Origin: JADJYF01 sp965278995
GTDB taxonomy: Bacteria > Pseudomonadota > Gammaproteobacteria > Ga0077536
Reading direction: 5' to 3'
NCBI GenBank assembly: GCA_965278995.1
Contig: OZ257136.1
Span: 4,092,001-4,156,000 of the forward strand
Length of the DNA stretch: 64,000 bases
A program made the position numbers and the translations under genes. How positions within the stretch are numbered: position 1 is the first letter of the stretch; each line of letters opens with the position of its first letter. Positions 50,884 through 60,371 of the stretch are shown here, piece after piece. A model generated the notes under the pieces. That model was given only the letters and a program-made list of their open reading frames with translations, was not told where the DNA came from and ran no database searches.

Positions 50884-52049
50884 CGCGGGAAGTGTTCCGC
50901 CAGCGCGAGCACCAGCCCGTCAATCTGTTCTTCCGTGTGACTTGCCGTAAGCGTGATGCGCAGGCGCGCACTGCCTTCCGGGACCGTCGGCGGCCGGACT
51001 GCGCGCACATAGAAACCGGCCGCCACAATATTCGCCGCGCACTGTGTCGCACGCACATCGTCACCGATGATGAGTGGTTGTATTGGACCGTGGACAGGCG
51101 CAAGCGGCAGCTCGGCCGCTTCCGCGCGGGCACGGAACCGGGCGATATTGACGGCCAATCGCAGGTGCGTCGATTCCGGAGAGGTGCGCAGGATCGCCAG
51201 CGCCTCGAGCGCGGCTGCAGCGCATACCGCCGGCAGCGCCGTGTCATAGATGAACGTGCGCGATCGCTGCACGAGATACTCGATGACTTCGGCCGGCCCG
51301 AGGACGGCGGCGCCCGCTGATCCCAGACTCTTGCCGAGCGTGATCATGAAGACGGTCGCAGCGCGGGCAATCGGCGTGAGCAGCGCGGCGGCCGAAGTTC
51401 CGCTGGCGATGACGCCGAAACCGTGAGCGTCGTCCACATACATTGTCGTGTCCATCGCAGCCGCCTGCGCAGACAACGAAGATAACGGTGCCAAATCTCC
51501 GTCCATACTGAACAGCGATTCCGTCACCAGCCAACGCCGACCGCTGGTAGGCTTCTGCAGCAGGCGGTTGGCGGCAGCCACATCGGCGTGCGCGTAGCGA
51601 TGCTGTCGCGCACCCGACGATTTCACGCCATCGATCAGAGACGCGTGATTCAAGCGATCGTGGATAACGAGATCGTGGCGTTTCACCAAGCTGCCGAGAG
51701 CACCGAGATTCGCCATATAGCCGGATGAATACAGCAGTGCGCGTTCGACGCCGAGTACGTCGGCGAGTGCGCGTTCGAGTTCCTCGTGCAGACACGAGCG
51801 CCCGCCCAGGAGTGCCGCGCTGCCACTGCCAAAGCCATGTTGGTTGAGTTCCTCGTGCACTCGCGCGAGCACGCGCTGGTGCGCCGCCATGCCGAGATAA
51901 TCGTTGCTGGAGAAATTGACCAGATTTCGGGCGTTGAGAGAAATCGTTGGGCCTTGCGCGCCGTCGCGCGACTCGAGCAATCGCTCGCGGCCGCGTGCGC
52001 GGAGATCTGCAAGCTCAGACCCTATCCAGCCGAGATTGGCCACGCACAC
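50880..52049 (-). CDS. bioF: 8-amino-7-oxononanoate synthase
   Basis: PLP enzyme joining pimeloyl-ACP/CoA and alanine. 389 residues. FSSNDYLGMA near 48-57, GSGSAALLGG near 76-85, PLP pocket VDDAHGFGVI near 207-216, and PLP lysine in TLGKSLGSAGA near 242-252. Followed directly by bioC; bioH, which lies between them in Pseudomonas, is absent. Confidence 0.96.
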   Translation of the reverse strand: MCVANLGWIGSELADLRARGRERLLESRDGAQGPTISLNARNLVNFSSNDYLGMAAHQRVLARVHEELNQHGFGSGSAALLGGRSCLHEELERALADVLGVERALLYSSGYMANLGALGSLVKRHDLVIHDRLNHASLIDGVKSSGARQHRYAHADVAAANRLLQKPTSGRRWLVTESLFSMDGDLAPLSSLSAQAAAMDTTMYVDDAHGFGVIASGTSAAALLTPIARAATVFMITLGKSLGSAGAAVLGPAEVIEYLVQRSRTFIYDTALPAVCAAAALEALAILRTSPESTHLRLAVNIARFRARAEAAELPLAPVHGPIQPLIIGDDVRATQCAANIVAAGFYVRAVRPPTVPEGSARLRITLTASHTEEQIDGLVLALAEHFPR

Positions 52050-52067
52050 GTTGCTTGATGATCGAGA

Positions 52068-53093
52068 TCAGGCGTGTATTGCCGTCGCGGCGGTAATCCC
52101 CAGTCGCGCGAACAATTGCTGATCTTCGATGACCACGGGATTGGCCGTGGTCAACAATTGTTCGCCATAGAACATCGAGTTCGCGCCAGCAAAAAAGCAC
52201 CACGCCTGGAGCTCATCATTCATATTGGTGCGACCGGCTGACAAGCGGACGAATGACGCCGGCATGAGAATGCGAGCGACTGCAATCGTGCGAACAAAAT
52301 CGAGCGGATGAACGCTCGCTGCTTCAGCCAGCGGGGTGCCTTCGACGCGTACCAGCAGATTGATTGGCACCGACTCCGGATGCTGCGGGAGATTGGCAAG
52401 TGTCCGCAGCATCTCGGCACGATCGCTGACCGATTCACCAAGCCCGACTATTCCACCGCAGCACACGTTGATGTCGGCGTCTCGCACGTGAGCAAGTGTC
52501 TGCAAGCGGTCATCATACGTTCGCGTCGTGATGATTTCGCCGTAGAACTCCGGTGATGTATCGAGGTTGTGATTGTAGTAATCGAGTCCGGCCTGGCGTA
52601 GCCGGCGTGCCTGCATGGCGGTCAGCATGCCAAGCGTGACGCAGGTCTCCATACCGAGTGCCTTGACGCCCTCTATCAATGGAATGACTTTGTCGAGATC
52701 GCGGTCTTTCGGTGCGCGCCAGGCGGCGCCCATGCAGAAGCGGGTGGCGCCAGCTGCTTTGGCTTTTTCAGCTGCCGCCAGCACGGTGTCGCGATCCAGC
52801 ATGGGCTCAGCTTCGACGTTCGTCGAATAGCGCGCACTTTGCGGGCAGTAGGAACAATCTTCCGGGCAGCCGCCCGTTTTAATGTTGAGCAGCGTGCTGA
52901 GTTGGACCGTGTTCGGTTCGAAATGGGCGCGATGAACCAAGTGCGCTCGATGCATCAGGTCAGCAAACGGGAGCGAAAAAAGTGCTCGGACCTCGGCCGC
53001 CGTCCAATCATGCCGGAGCATCGTCGAATCGACGGGCATGGCAATTTTCAGCTCTGCTTGCATGGCTCGCTTTCTCTCCTGTTCAGGGTTCAT
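52068..53093 (-). CDS. bioB: Biotin synthase
   Basis: Radical SAM enzyme inserting sulfur into dethiobiotin. About 341 residues from the ATG at 53093, chosen by family length; ATGs at 53129 and 53063 are also in frame. CPEDCSYCPQ near 57-66 is the [4Fe-4S]/SAM motif. Conserved GLGESVSDR and RLSAGRTNM (the cluster Arg region) follow. First gene of bioB-F-C-D, divergent from comF, with a promoter and operator-like repeat upstream. Confidence 0.96.
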   Translation of the reverse strand: MNPEQERKRAMQAELKIAMPVDSTMLRHDWTAAEVRALFSLPFADLMHRAHLVHRAHFEPNTVQLSTLLNIKTGGCPEDCSYCPQSARYSTNVEAEPMLDRDTVLAAAEKAKAAGATRFCMGAAWRAPKDRDLDKVIPLIEGVKALGMETCVTLGMLTAMQARRLRQAGLDYYNHNLDTSPEFYGEIITTRTYDDRLQTLAHVRDADINVCCGGIVGLGESVSDRAEMLRTLANLPQHPESVPINLLVRVEGTPLAEAASVHPLDFVRTIAVARILMPASFVRLSAGRTNMNDELQAWCFFAGANSMFYGEQLLTTANPVVIEDQQLFARLGITAATAIHA

Positions 53094-53127
53094 GATGTCG
53101 CCGGCATTGGTTTCAAGGACGAACGAC

Positions 53128-53814
53128 ATGCTGTCAACTTTATGGGAATGTGTACAACTGTACAATCCGCTGCGCGCGGATAGCGGCCTGGTCGGAGTGG
53201 GCGTTTGCCCATTGTGTGCGGGACCCGCTGGCGGTGGCCGCTTCTGTTGCGGCTGCGAAGCAGATTTGCCGTACTGCCGCGATATCCCGGTGGTCCTTCG
53301 CGACCGCGAACTCACAGGTGTTCACGCCGCTTTCGACTATGTCTTCCCCATCGCCGGGCTGCTGCGGGCGGCTAAGTTCCACGCGGATGTGGCCGCACTG
53401 CGGGCGCTGGCACTGGCCTTTTCTGACCACGTCGCGCCGTCTCTGACCGGCCTGGATGTCGCCATACCGATACCGCTGACTTGCCGTCGTTATGTCCAAC
53501 GTGGCTACAATCAGTCGACCCTGTTAAGCACTCCATTGACGCAGCGATGTAAGTGTTTACTTCTGGCTAATGCTTTGAAAGTAAAGGGTGGTCGGCCGGC
53601 ACAATCACGGCTTGGCCGAGCCGGGAGAGCACACAATATCGCCGGCGCTTTCACGGCCACGCGGCGCCTCGATGGTCTGCGCGTACTGCTGATCGATGAC
53701 GTGGTGACTACCGGCGCGACCTTGACGGCAGCGGCGGCGGCCGTTCTCTCAGCCGGCGCGAGCGAGGTGATCGCAGCTGTTCTAGCCGCGACCCCTCGTA
53801 AGCTGCCCGCTTGA
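53128..53814 (+). CDS. comF: ComF family protein
   Basis: 228 residues from the ATG at 53128. N-terminal zinc finger with paired motifs CPLC and CCGC (about 28-47), then a type I phosphoribosyltransferase fold with VLLIDDVVTTGATLTAA near 187-203. Known: ComF is needed for DNA uptake in naturally competent bacteria; biochemical role uncertain. Together with the pilus motors this makes transformation plausible. It is divergent from bioB, and converges on gyrB. Confidence 0.92.
   Translation: MLSTLWECVQLYNPLRADSGLVGVGVCPLCAGPAGGGRFCCGCEADLPYCRDIPVVLRDRELTGVHAAFDYVFPIAGLLRAAKFHADVAALRALALAFSDHVAPSLTGLDVAIPIPLTCRRYVQRGYNQSTLLSTPLTQRCKCLLLANALKVKGGRPAQSRLGRAGRAHNIAGAFTATRRLDGLRVLLIDDVVTTGATLTAAAAAVLSAGASEVIAAVLAATPRKLPA
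53137..53165 (-). promoter_or_regulatory. Predicted bioB promoter with overlapping TGTACA-type operator
   Basis: On the minus strand TTGTAC (-35, 53165-53160), 17-bp spacer, TAAAGT (-10, 53142-53137). Two TGTACA palindromes spaced by two bases (53151-53156 and 53159-53164) cover the -35 and the spacer. No BirA-like TTGTAAACC...GGTTTACAA is present. The site also falls inside the predicted comF coding start. Confidence 0.5.
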
Positions 53815-53820
53815 TTCTCG

Positions 53821-56217
53821 TCAGGTATCTAGATTGGTCACCGTTAGCGCGTAACGTTCGATGAATTCGCGGCGTGGTTCGACCTGATCGCCCATCAAGG
53901 TGGAAAAGATCTGATCTGCCGCGACCCCGTCTTCGATCCGTACCTGAACGAGATTTCGGGTCTCCAGGTTCATCGTTGTTTCGCGGAGCTGGTCGGGATT
54001 CATTTCGCCGAGCCCCTTGTAGCGCTGGACCGTGACGCCTCGCCGAGCGTCGTCGAGCAGTGTCCCGAAAGCGTCGCCCAAGGTCTGGATTGGCGATTTC
54101 TCGCTACCTTCATTGAGGGTGCTGCCGGCAGCCAGTGGATCGTCGAATAATCGACCTAAGCGGCTCAGATGCCGGTATTCCGCACTGGCGAAGAAATCAC
54201 GGTCAATGCGCGGACTGATGAGCGAACCATTGACGATGATGCGTGTCACGATATCCCAGGAATCTGGACCTCGGTAGCCGACATCGACCTGCACACCGCG
54301 ACGCTCGCCCTCGCCGTTTTTCAACATCTCGCTTAAAACCGCGACCCATTGGTCAAGCACCCCGCGCGTCAAAACTTCGGGCTGTTGCAATTCAGGGCAC
54401 GCGCGGATGGCGCGCAAGATGAGTCCCGGGTAACGGTTTTCGAGACGTTTCTGAATCTGACGAAGTAACAGGAATTCGCGGCCGAGTTCGGCCATTCTAT
54501 CGGCAGTCAGTACGGAATCGCCGAGGTCGATTTCAGTCTCGGCAATAGCCAGTTCCATGAAATAGCCGTCGAGTTCACTATCGTCTTTGAGATAGCGTTC
54601 GGATTTTCCTTTCTTGACTTTATACAGCGGCGGTTGCGCGATATAAATGTGTCCCCGATCAATGAGTTCCGGCATTTGTCGATAGAAAAACGTCAACAAT
54701 AAAGTACGGATATGCGATCCGTCGACGTCGGCATCGGTCATGATGATGATGCGGTGATAGCGCAGTCCCGCTGGGTCGTATTCCTCTTTGCCGATGCCGC
54801 AACCGAGAGCCGTAATCAAGGTGCCCACTTCAGAAGAGGACAACATCTTGTCAAAGCGGGCTTTCTCGACATTGAGGATCTTTCCTTTCAGCGGTAGCAC
54901 TGCCTGATTTTTGCGGTCCCTGCCCTGCTTGGCCGAACCGCCGGCGGAGTCACCCTCGACAATGAACAGCTCGGAGCGCGCCGGGTCTTTTTCCTGACAG
55001 TCGGCTAGTTTTCCTGGCAGTCCGGCGACATCGAGCGCTGTTTTGCGACGCGTGAGTTCGCGTGCTTTCCGGGCTGCTTCGCGGGCACGAGCAGCCTCGA
55101 TAATCTTGCCCATGATGCTGCGAGATTCCCCGGGATGCTCCAGGAGATAGGAATTCAAGTGGTCACCAACGATGGATTCGACGGCACCTTTGACTTCGCT
55201 GGAAACAAGTTTCTCTTTGGTCTGAGAGGAGAATTTCGGATCGTGCACTTTGACAGACAGGACAGCCGTCAAGCCTTCACGAACATCTTCGCCGGTAACA
55301 GCGACCTTATGTTTCGCCGCCAGACCTTCTCGTTCAAGGTATTGATTCAGTGTGCGGGTCAAGGCGCCGCGCAATCCCGCGAGATGCGTACCGCCGTCAC
55401 GCTGCGGAATATTATTGGTATAACAGTAGATGTTCTCCTGGTAGGAATCGTTCCACTGCAGCGCTATTTCGACAGAGATATCGTCCTTTGACGCACTGAT
55501 ACTGATAACCGAAGGGTGCAATGCCGTACGCGTCTTATTCAGATGTTCGACAAATGCGGCAATTCCGCCCTGGTACTCGAAGACATCGTTCTTGCCGGTC
55601 CGCTCATCAAACAGGGTTATACGTAAGCCGGAATTCAGGAACGACAGCTCGCGCAACCGTCGCGCCAGTACGTCATAGTGAAACTCGACGTTCGTGAACG
55701 TGAGCGTGCTGGGAAGAAATCGAATTTCCGTACCCGTTCTCTCCGTCTCGCCGACCGAGACCAAAGGCTTTACCGGATCGCCATGCCGGTATTCCTGGTG
55801 CCAGAGCTTACCCTCGCGCCGGATCATGAGTATCAATCGTTCTGACAGCGCGTTGACAACCGAAACACCCACACCGTGCAGACCACCCGACACCTTATAA
55901 GAGTTGTCGTCGAATTTGCCGCCAGCGTGGAGCGTCGTCATGATGACTTCCGCCGCTGAGCGCTGCTCTTCTTCGTGTAAATCGACGGGGATGCCCCGAC
56001 CATCGTCAATAACCGTCACGGTGTTGTCGGTATGAATGCGGACTTCGATATTGCGACAGTATCCGGCGAGCGCTTCGTCCACACAGTTATCCACAACTTC
56101 AAACACCATATGGTGGAGTCCTGTTCCATCATCTGTGTCGCCGATATACATGCCAGGACGTTTACGGACGGCATCAAGTCCTTTAAGAACTTTGATGTTC
56201 TTTGAATCGTAACTCAT
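53821..56217 (-). CDS. gyrB: DNA gyrase subunit B
   Basis: ATPase subunit of gyrase. 798 residues from the ATG at 56217 with GGAG upstream; a TTG at 56232 opens the frame but overlaps the recF stop. GHKL motifs (EVVDNCVDEA near 40-49; VIDDGRGIP near 70-78; GGLHGVG near 112-118), TOPRIM EGDSAGGSAKQGRDR near 420-434 and the metal DTDVDGSHIR-type loop, here DADVDGSHIR. C-terminal QRYKGLGEMNPDQL is the quinolone-type QRDR tail region. Full length for a gammaproteobacterium. Confidence 0.98.
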   Translation of the reverse strand: MSYDSKNIKVLKGLDAVRKRPGMYIGDTDDGTGLHHMVFEVVDNCVDEALAGYCRNIEVRIHTDNTVTVIDDGRGIPVDLHEEEQRSAAEVIMTTLHAGGKFDDNSYKVSGGLHGVGVSVVNALSERLILMIRREGKLWHQEYRHGDPVKPLVSVGETERTGTEIRFLPSTLTFTNVEFHYDVLARRLRELSFLNSGLRITLFDERTGKNDVFEYQGGIAAFVEHLNKTRTALHPSVISISASKDDISVEIALQWNDSYQENIYCYTNNIPQRDGGTHLAGLRGALTRTLNQYLEREGLAAKHKVAVTGEDVREGLTAVLSVKVHDPKFSSQTKEKLVSSEVKGAVESIVGDHLNSYLLEHPGESRSIMGKIIEAARAREAARKARELTRRKTALDVAGLPGKLADCQEKDPARSELFIVEGDSAGGSAKQGRDRKNQAVLPLKGKILNVEKARFDKMLSSSEVGTLITALGCGIGKEEYDPAGLRYHRIIIMTDADVDGSHIRTLLLTFFYRQMPELIDRGHIYIAQPPLYKVKKGKSERYLKDDSELDGYFMELAIAETEIDLGDSVLTADRMAELGREFLLLRQIQKRLENRYPGLILRAIRACPELQQPEVLTRGVLDQWVAVLSEMLKNGEGERRGVQVDVGYRGPDSWDIVTRIIVNGSLISPRIDRDFFASAEYRHLSRLGRLFDDPLAAGSTLNEGSEKSPIQTLGDAFGTLLDDARRGVTVQRYKGLGEMNPDQLRETTMNLETRNLVQVRIEDGVAADQIFSTLMGDQVEPRREFIERYALTVTNLDT

Positions 56218-56228
56218 CGAATTCTCCG

Positions 56229-57305
56229 TCAATTCTGCTTCAGTGAGGCAGGTTGGTGTTCCACGTGGAACATACTTTGGGCGAGGCCACAGACCTGCGG
56301 TAAATCATTCGGCTTAATCGCAGTAAATAGGCACTGAGTCTGTAGTCCGGCGATCATGTCCACAGCCCGCTGACGAATCATATCATCGAGCTCAGCGGCA
56401 AGGTCGTCGATCAACATGACCGGCGGATGCCCGGTAACCAATGCAATAAACTGCGCCAGTGCCACCAAAACGATGCAAACGACAAACTTACCTTGTCCCC
56501 GGGACAAGCGACGAGCAACGCTTCTGCCCTGCGCTCGCAGTGCCAGATCGGCGCGATGAATCCCCAGCGTTGTATAGCCAATCTGACAGTCGCGAGCCCA
56601 TGCTGCCTCGAGCTGCTCGAGTAGCGGTGAGGATGTATTCCAGCCTGGATTATATTCGAAGGCCAGCGAAGTGAGGCCAGGCAGGTCGGCTTCCGTATGC
56701 AGACGATCATTGATCACTTCGATCACACGTCGTCTTCCGGCATCTATCCGCAGCGCCAGGTTTACCAACTGTCCGTCCCAGTAGGTGATTTCGGATCGCC
56801 GTTCTGCACGGACCAGCTCGTTTCTTTGTCGAAGCACTTGGCGGTACTGCTTCCAGATCTCGCCATAATCACGTTCCACGTGGAACATCGTTCGATCAAT
56901 GAGCGCTCGTCGATTCGTCGGGCTTTCTGTGAGTAAATCCGCTGCTTTGGAGTTGAAGACCATAAGCGGCAGATTGCGGGCCAGCACAGACGACGCCATA
57001 ACGGACTGACCGTCCAAGCTGATACGCGTTTCATTCCGCTCCTTGCGGACGGTCACCACACGGACCGAACCCTGGGAGTCCCGCGTATCCGCACTAACGC
57101 TCATACCAGAAGCGCCATATCGCACTAAATCGGCGGTTCGATTGGTTAAAAACGATTTGCCTAACGCAATGACCGCTGCCGCTTCCAGCAGGCTGGTTTT
57201 CCCACTGCCGTTAGCGCCGCAGATGAGATTGATACCCGGCGCCGGCGAGTACTTCACAGACTCAAGACACCGAATATTCGCTATCGTCAGCGTATCGAGT
57301 CGCAT
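56229..57305 (-). CDS. recF: DNA replication and repair protein RecF
   Basis: SMC-like ATPase that loads RecA at gaps with RecO and RecR. 358 residues. Walker A CGANGSGKTSLLEA near 29-42, signature-type LSRGQGKFVVC near 267-277, Walker B VMLIDDLAAELD near 297-308. Member of the dnaA-dnaN-recF-gyrB order. Confidence 0.95.
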   Translation of the reverse strand: MRLDTLTIANIRCLESVKYSPAPGINLICGANGSGKTSLLEAAAVIALGKSFLTNRTADLVRYGASGMSVSADTRDSQGSVRVVTVRKERNETRISLDGQSVMASSVLARNLPLMVFNSKAADLLTESPTNRRALIDRTMFHVERDYGEIWKQYRQVLRQRNELVRAERRSEITYWDGQLVNLALRIDAGRRRVIEVINDRLHTEADLPGLTSLAFEYNPGWNTSSPLLEQLEAAWARDCQIGYTTLGIHRADLALRAQGRSVARRLSRGQGKFVVCIVLVALAQFIALVTGHPPVMLIDDLAAELDDMIRQRAVDMIAGLQTQCLFTAIKPNDLPQVCGLAQSMFHVEHQPASLKQN

Positions 57306-57357
57306 GGCTCGATCCCGAGGCGCCCGAAAGCCACCTTAATCGGCGACATGCGCTCCG

Positions 57358-58458
57358 TCAAAGCCGCATGGGCATCACGACATAACGCGAACTGTCATCG
57401 TCGGGCGCACGCATTAAGCAGCTGCTGTTAGCATCGAGCAGGTCGATACGTACCGATTCAGTCCGCATGACGCCAAGCACATCCAGCAGATAGGAAACAT
57501 TGAAGCCGACTTCCAACGTATCGCCGGCGTAGTCAATCTCGACTTCCTCCTGCGCTTCTTCCTGCTCTGGATTGTGCGCTACGGCCGTCAGTAGGTTCTT
57601 TTTAATGATCAGCCGAATCCCACGAAATTTTTCATTGGACAGGATAGAAGCACGACCGAGACCCGCGCGCAGGCTTTCGCGCTGCGCCATGATGTGATGG
57701 TCGCTTTCCCGAGGGATGACACGTTCATAGTCTGGAAACCGACCGTCCACGAGCTTAGTTGTCAGCGACTGCACGCCCGCCGTGACAGACAGGTGATTCT
57801 CACCGACTTTCAGTCTGACGGTCTCACCGGCTGAATTAAGCAGCCGAACGATTTCTAGCACCCCTTTTCGAGGAAGAATGCACTGTCGTGGAACAGAAAG
57901 TTTTAATTCAACAGCTTTGTCAGTCAGCGCAAGTCGATGACCGTCGGTTGCGACTGCCCGTATACGATTGTTATCCATCTCCAACAGCAAACCATTGAGA
58001 TAATAGCGAACGTCCTGATGAGCCATCGCGAAATGCGTACTTTCAAGCAAATCGGCCAGGACTTCTGATGCAATATCGAATTCAATGGCGGCATCGAAAG
58101 CCCCGATACTCGGAAACTCTTCAGCGCCCATCGTCGCCAGGGAGAAACGACTTCGGCCAGAAGTGATTTTGACTTTATTGCTTTCGTCCTCAAGTACCAG
58201 TTCAGCTTCTGGCGGCAACGCCCGACAGATATCGAACAACTTCCGTGCCGGAATCGCCACATTGCCTGCTTTCGCATTCGTCAGCTCAACGCCGCAGACC
58301 AGTTCAACTTCCATGTCGGTCGCCATGAGGTTCAAGCGATTGCTCTCAACGACGAACAACAGATTGCTCAAAATAGGCAAGGTCTGACGTCGTTCAACAA
58401 CGTTATTCGCGGCCTGAAGTACAGGTAATAATACTTCTCTTGAGATCTTGATCTTCAT
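57358..58458 (-). CDS. dnaN: DNA polymerase III beta subunit (sliding clamp)
   Basis: 366 residues, three clamp domains. Start KIKISREVLLPVLQAANNVVERRQTLPILSN (in part) and end VMPMRL, the usual C-terminal clamp tail. Binds polymerase, MutS/L and other partners. 180 bp separates it from dnaA; that gap carries two DnaA boxes. Confidence 0.98.
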   Translation of the reverse strand: MKIKISREVLLPVLQAANNVVERRQTLPILSNLLFVVESNRLNLMATDMEVELVCGVELTNAKAGNVAIPARKLFDICRALPPEAELVLEDESNKVKITSGRSRFSLATMGAEEFPSIGAFDAAIEFDIASEVLADLLESTHFAMAHQDVRYYLNGLLLEMDNNRIRAVATDGHRLALTDKAVELKLSVPRQCILPRKGVLEIVRLLNSAGETVRLKVGENHLSVTAGVQSLTTKLVDGRFPDYERVIPRESDHHIMAQRESLRAGLGRASILSNEKFRGIRLIIKKNLLTAVAHNPEQEEAQEEVEIDYAGDTLEVGFNVSYLLDVLGVMRTESVRIDLLDANSSCLMRAPDDDSSRYVVMPMRL

Positions 58459-58638
58459 TTCCAGTATCTGTTATTAGTCGGAAGAATAACGAGGACGGTA
58501 ATTTTAATCTTTCATTTTCAAATAGATAATCGTGTTTTCAGAGAGCGCTACCAGCTTGCTTAGCTGTGGATAAGTCGCGCCATCTTGACCGTCACGGAAT
58601 GCACAAATTTTATCCACAGTTTATTCCACCGTTTGTAC
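58459..58638. other. dnaA-dnaN intergenic region, candidate replication origin
   Basis: AT-rich relative to its surroundings, with two perfect DnaA boxes in opposite orientation: TGTGGATAA at 58565-58573 and TTATCCACA at 58610-58618. Known: origins in related bacteria lie beside dnaA, on either side. Only two perfect boxes are seen, so this may instead be an autoregulatory or accessory region. Confidence 0.5.
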
Positions 58639-59982
58639 TCAGGTTGTGAGTATTCTTTCCAGATTGGCGTAATCTTCATGAATCCGCGAATCGCTGGCTT
58701 TCAATTCAGCTACTTTCCGGCAGGCATGGATAACGGTTGTATGATCCCGGCCTCCAAAAGCGTCGCCGATCTCCGGCAGGCTATGGTTCGTGAGCTCCTT
58801 CGACAACGCCATCGCAACCTGGCGCGGTCTGGCGATCGAGCGGTTGCGACGTTTCGACAACAGGTCTGCGACACGAATTTTGTAATACTCAGCGACGGTC
58901 CGCTGAATATTATCCATCGTGATCAGCCGGTCCTGCAGGGCCAGCAGATCGCGGAGCGCTTCCTTGGCAAACTCAAGCGTGATTGCATTGCCTGTAAAAT
59001 GGGCATTCGCCACGACACGGTGCAGCGCTCCTTCGAGTTCACGGATATTTGAGCGGAAACGCTTACCAATGAAAAACGCAACTTCATGTGGCAGATCGAC
59101 GCCGCTCTGATATGCCTTGCGCATCAATATCGCGACGCGGGTTTCCAGCTCAGCGGGTTCGATAGCGACCGTCAATCCCCAACCAAATCGTGACTTGAGT
59201 CGCTCTTCGACGCCCGAAACTTCTTTCGGGTAGCGATCACAAGTCAGGACAATCTGCTGCTGACCTTCAAGTAAAGCATTGAAAGTATGGAAGAATTCTT
59301 CCTGGGAACGCTCCTTTCCGGCGAAAAACTGAATATCATCGATCAGCAAGGCGTCTACCGATCGGTAGAACCGCTTGAAGTCATTGATCACATTATGTTG
59401 CAGCGCCTTGACCATGTCGGCGACAAATCTTTCGGAATGCAGGTAAACGACCTGGGCCCCCGGCTTGTGCGCCAAGATCGCGTTACCAACTGCGTGCATC
59501 AGATGGGTTTTCCCGAGTCCAACCCCACCACAGATGAACAGCGGGTTGTAGCCTTTACCTGGGTTTCCGGCGACCTGCAGCGAGGCAGCGCGCGCCAGTT
59601 GATTCGACTTTCCTTCGACGAAGGAGTCAAACGTAAAATCGGCTTTGAGTCCGCTGGGTCGCTTTGCCCCGGGTTCAGCTTTTCGCCCCGGCCTGGCGGC
59701 TATCGGCGAAGCGCTATGCTGCCGCTCCGGTGCCGCCGCGGCGCTGCCCACGCCGATGGTGACGGCCATTCCTTGACCGCTTCCAATCTGTTCAATGATC
59801 GCCTGTATCCGTGCGCAGTATTTGTCCCGGATCCAATCCAGCACGAAACGGTTCGGCGCCAGGATCTCCAGTCCGCTCTCACCCTCGACCGCCTGAAGCG
59901 GCCGTATCCAGGTGTTGTACTGCTGCGGGGACAACTCAGTTTCGAGCTGCCGCAGGCACTGCTGCCAGAGCGAATTGTGCAC
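58639..59982 (-). CDS. dnaA: Chromosomal replication initiator DnaA
   Basis: 447 residues from a GTG start. Domain I (LWQQCLRQLETELSPQQYNTW) at 4-24, linker about 85-115, AAA+ domain III with GGVGLGKTHLMHA near 152-164 and LLIDDIQFF near 213-221, and the DNA-binding domain IV with GDAFGGRDHTTVIHAC near 411-426. Initiates replication at oriC. Confidence 0.98.
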   Translation of the reverse strand: MHNSLWQQCLRQLETELSPQQYNTWIRPLQAVEGESGLEILAPNRFVLDWIRDKYCARIQAIIEQIGSGQGMAVTIGVGSAAAAPERQHSASPIAARPGRKAEPGAKRPSGLKADFTFDSFVEGKSNQLARAASLQVAGNPGKGYNPLFICGGVGLGKTHLMHAVGNAILAHKPGAQVVYLHSERFVADMVKALQHNVINDFKRFYRSVDALLIDDIQFFAGKERSQEEFFHTFNALLEGQQQIVLTCDRYPKEVSGVEERLKSRFGWGLTVAIEPAELETRVAILMRKAYQSGVDLPHEVAFFIGKRFRSNIRELEGALHRVVANAHFTGNAITLEFAKEALRDLLALQDRLITMDNIQRTVAEYYKIRVADLLSKRRNRSIARPRQVAMALSKELTNHSLPEIGDAFGGRDHTTVIHACRKVAELKASDSRIHEDYANLERILTT

Positions 59983-60049
59983 GTTGGCCTTAACAAGTTT
60001 GACAGATGGAGCACGCGACGGTGGGCGGGATTATACGCGATCGCCGGAC

Positions 60050-60058
60050 TTATCCACA
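60050..60058 (+). promoter_or_regulatory. Perfect DnaA box upstream of dnaA
   Basis: TTATCCACA, 68 bp upstream of the dnaA GTG in the rpmH-dnaA gap. The only perfect box on this side; it may serve dnaA autoregulation or be part of the origin. Confidence 0.6.
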
Positions 60059-60092
60059 TGCTGCCAAAGGACACTCACCGGTGGCGAAAACA

Positions 60093-60122
60093 TTGACTTA
60101 TTTCCTGGCCTTAGCCTACTAT
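60093..60122 (+). promoter_or_regulatory. Predicted rpmH promoter
   Basis: TTGACT (60093-60098), 18-bp spacer, TACTAT (60117-60122), 65 bp before the rpmH start. Confidence 0.6.
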
Positions 60123-60187
60123 CGCAACCCTTTTGCGCCGACCGCAACGATGTGCGCAGCGTCCACCAAACCGATATTCGATGAGTT

Positions 60188-60325
60188 ATGAAACACACAT
60201 TCCAGCCTGGTCGCCTGAAGCGCGCCCGTAAACATGGTTTCCGCGCCCGCATGAAGACCAAAGGCGGTCGCCGCGTACTCAAAGCTCGTCGCGCGCGCGG
60301 TCGAATCCGACTCGCCGCTGACTGA
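60188..60325 (+). CDS. rpmH: 50S ribosomal protein L34
   Basis: 45 residues, very basic: KHTFQPGRLKRARKHGFRAR, then RVLKARRARGR near the end, the L34 signature. Start ATG at 60188. Precedes rnpA in the conserved rpmH-rnpA-yidC-mnmE order. Confidence 0.98.
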   Translation: MKHTFQPGRLKRARKHGFRARMKTKGGRRVLKARRARGRIRLAAD

Positions 60326-60371
60326 GCACAAAGCTGACGACAGCGCGCGGCAGCCCACCAGCACGCTGCGT

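Noticed and set aside
53094..53180. BirA operator upstream of bioB
   Set aside because: No TTGTAAACC...GGTTTACAA-like dyad is present; only the TGTACA repeat is seen.
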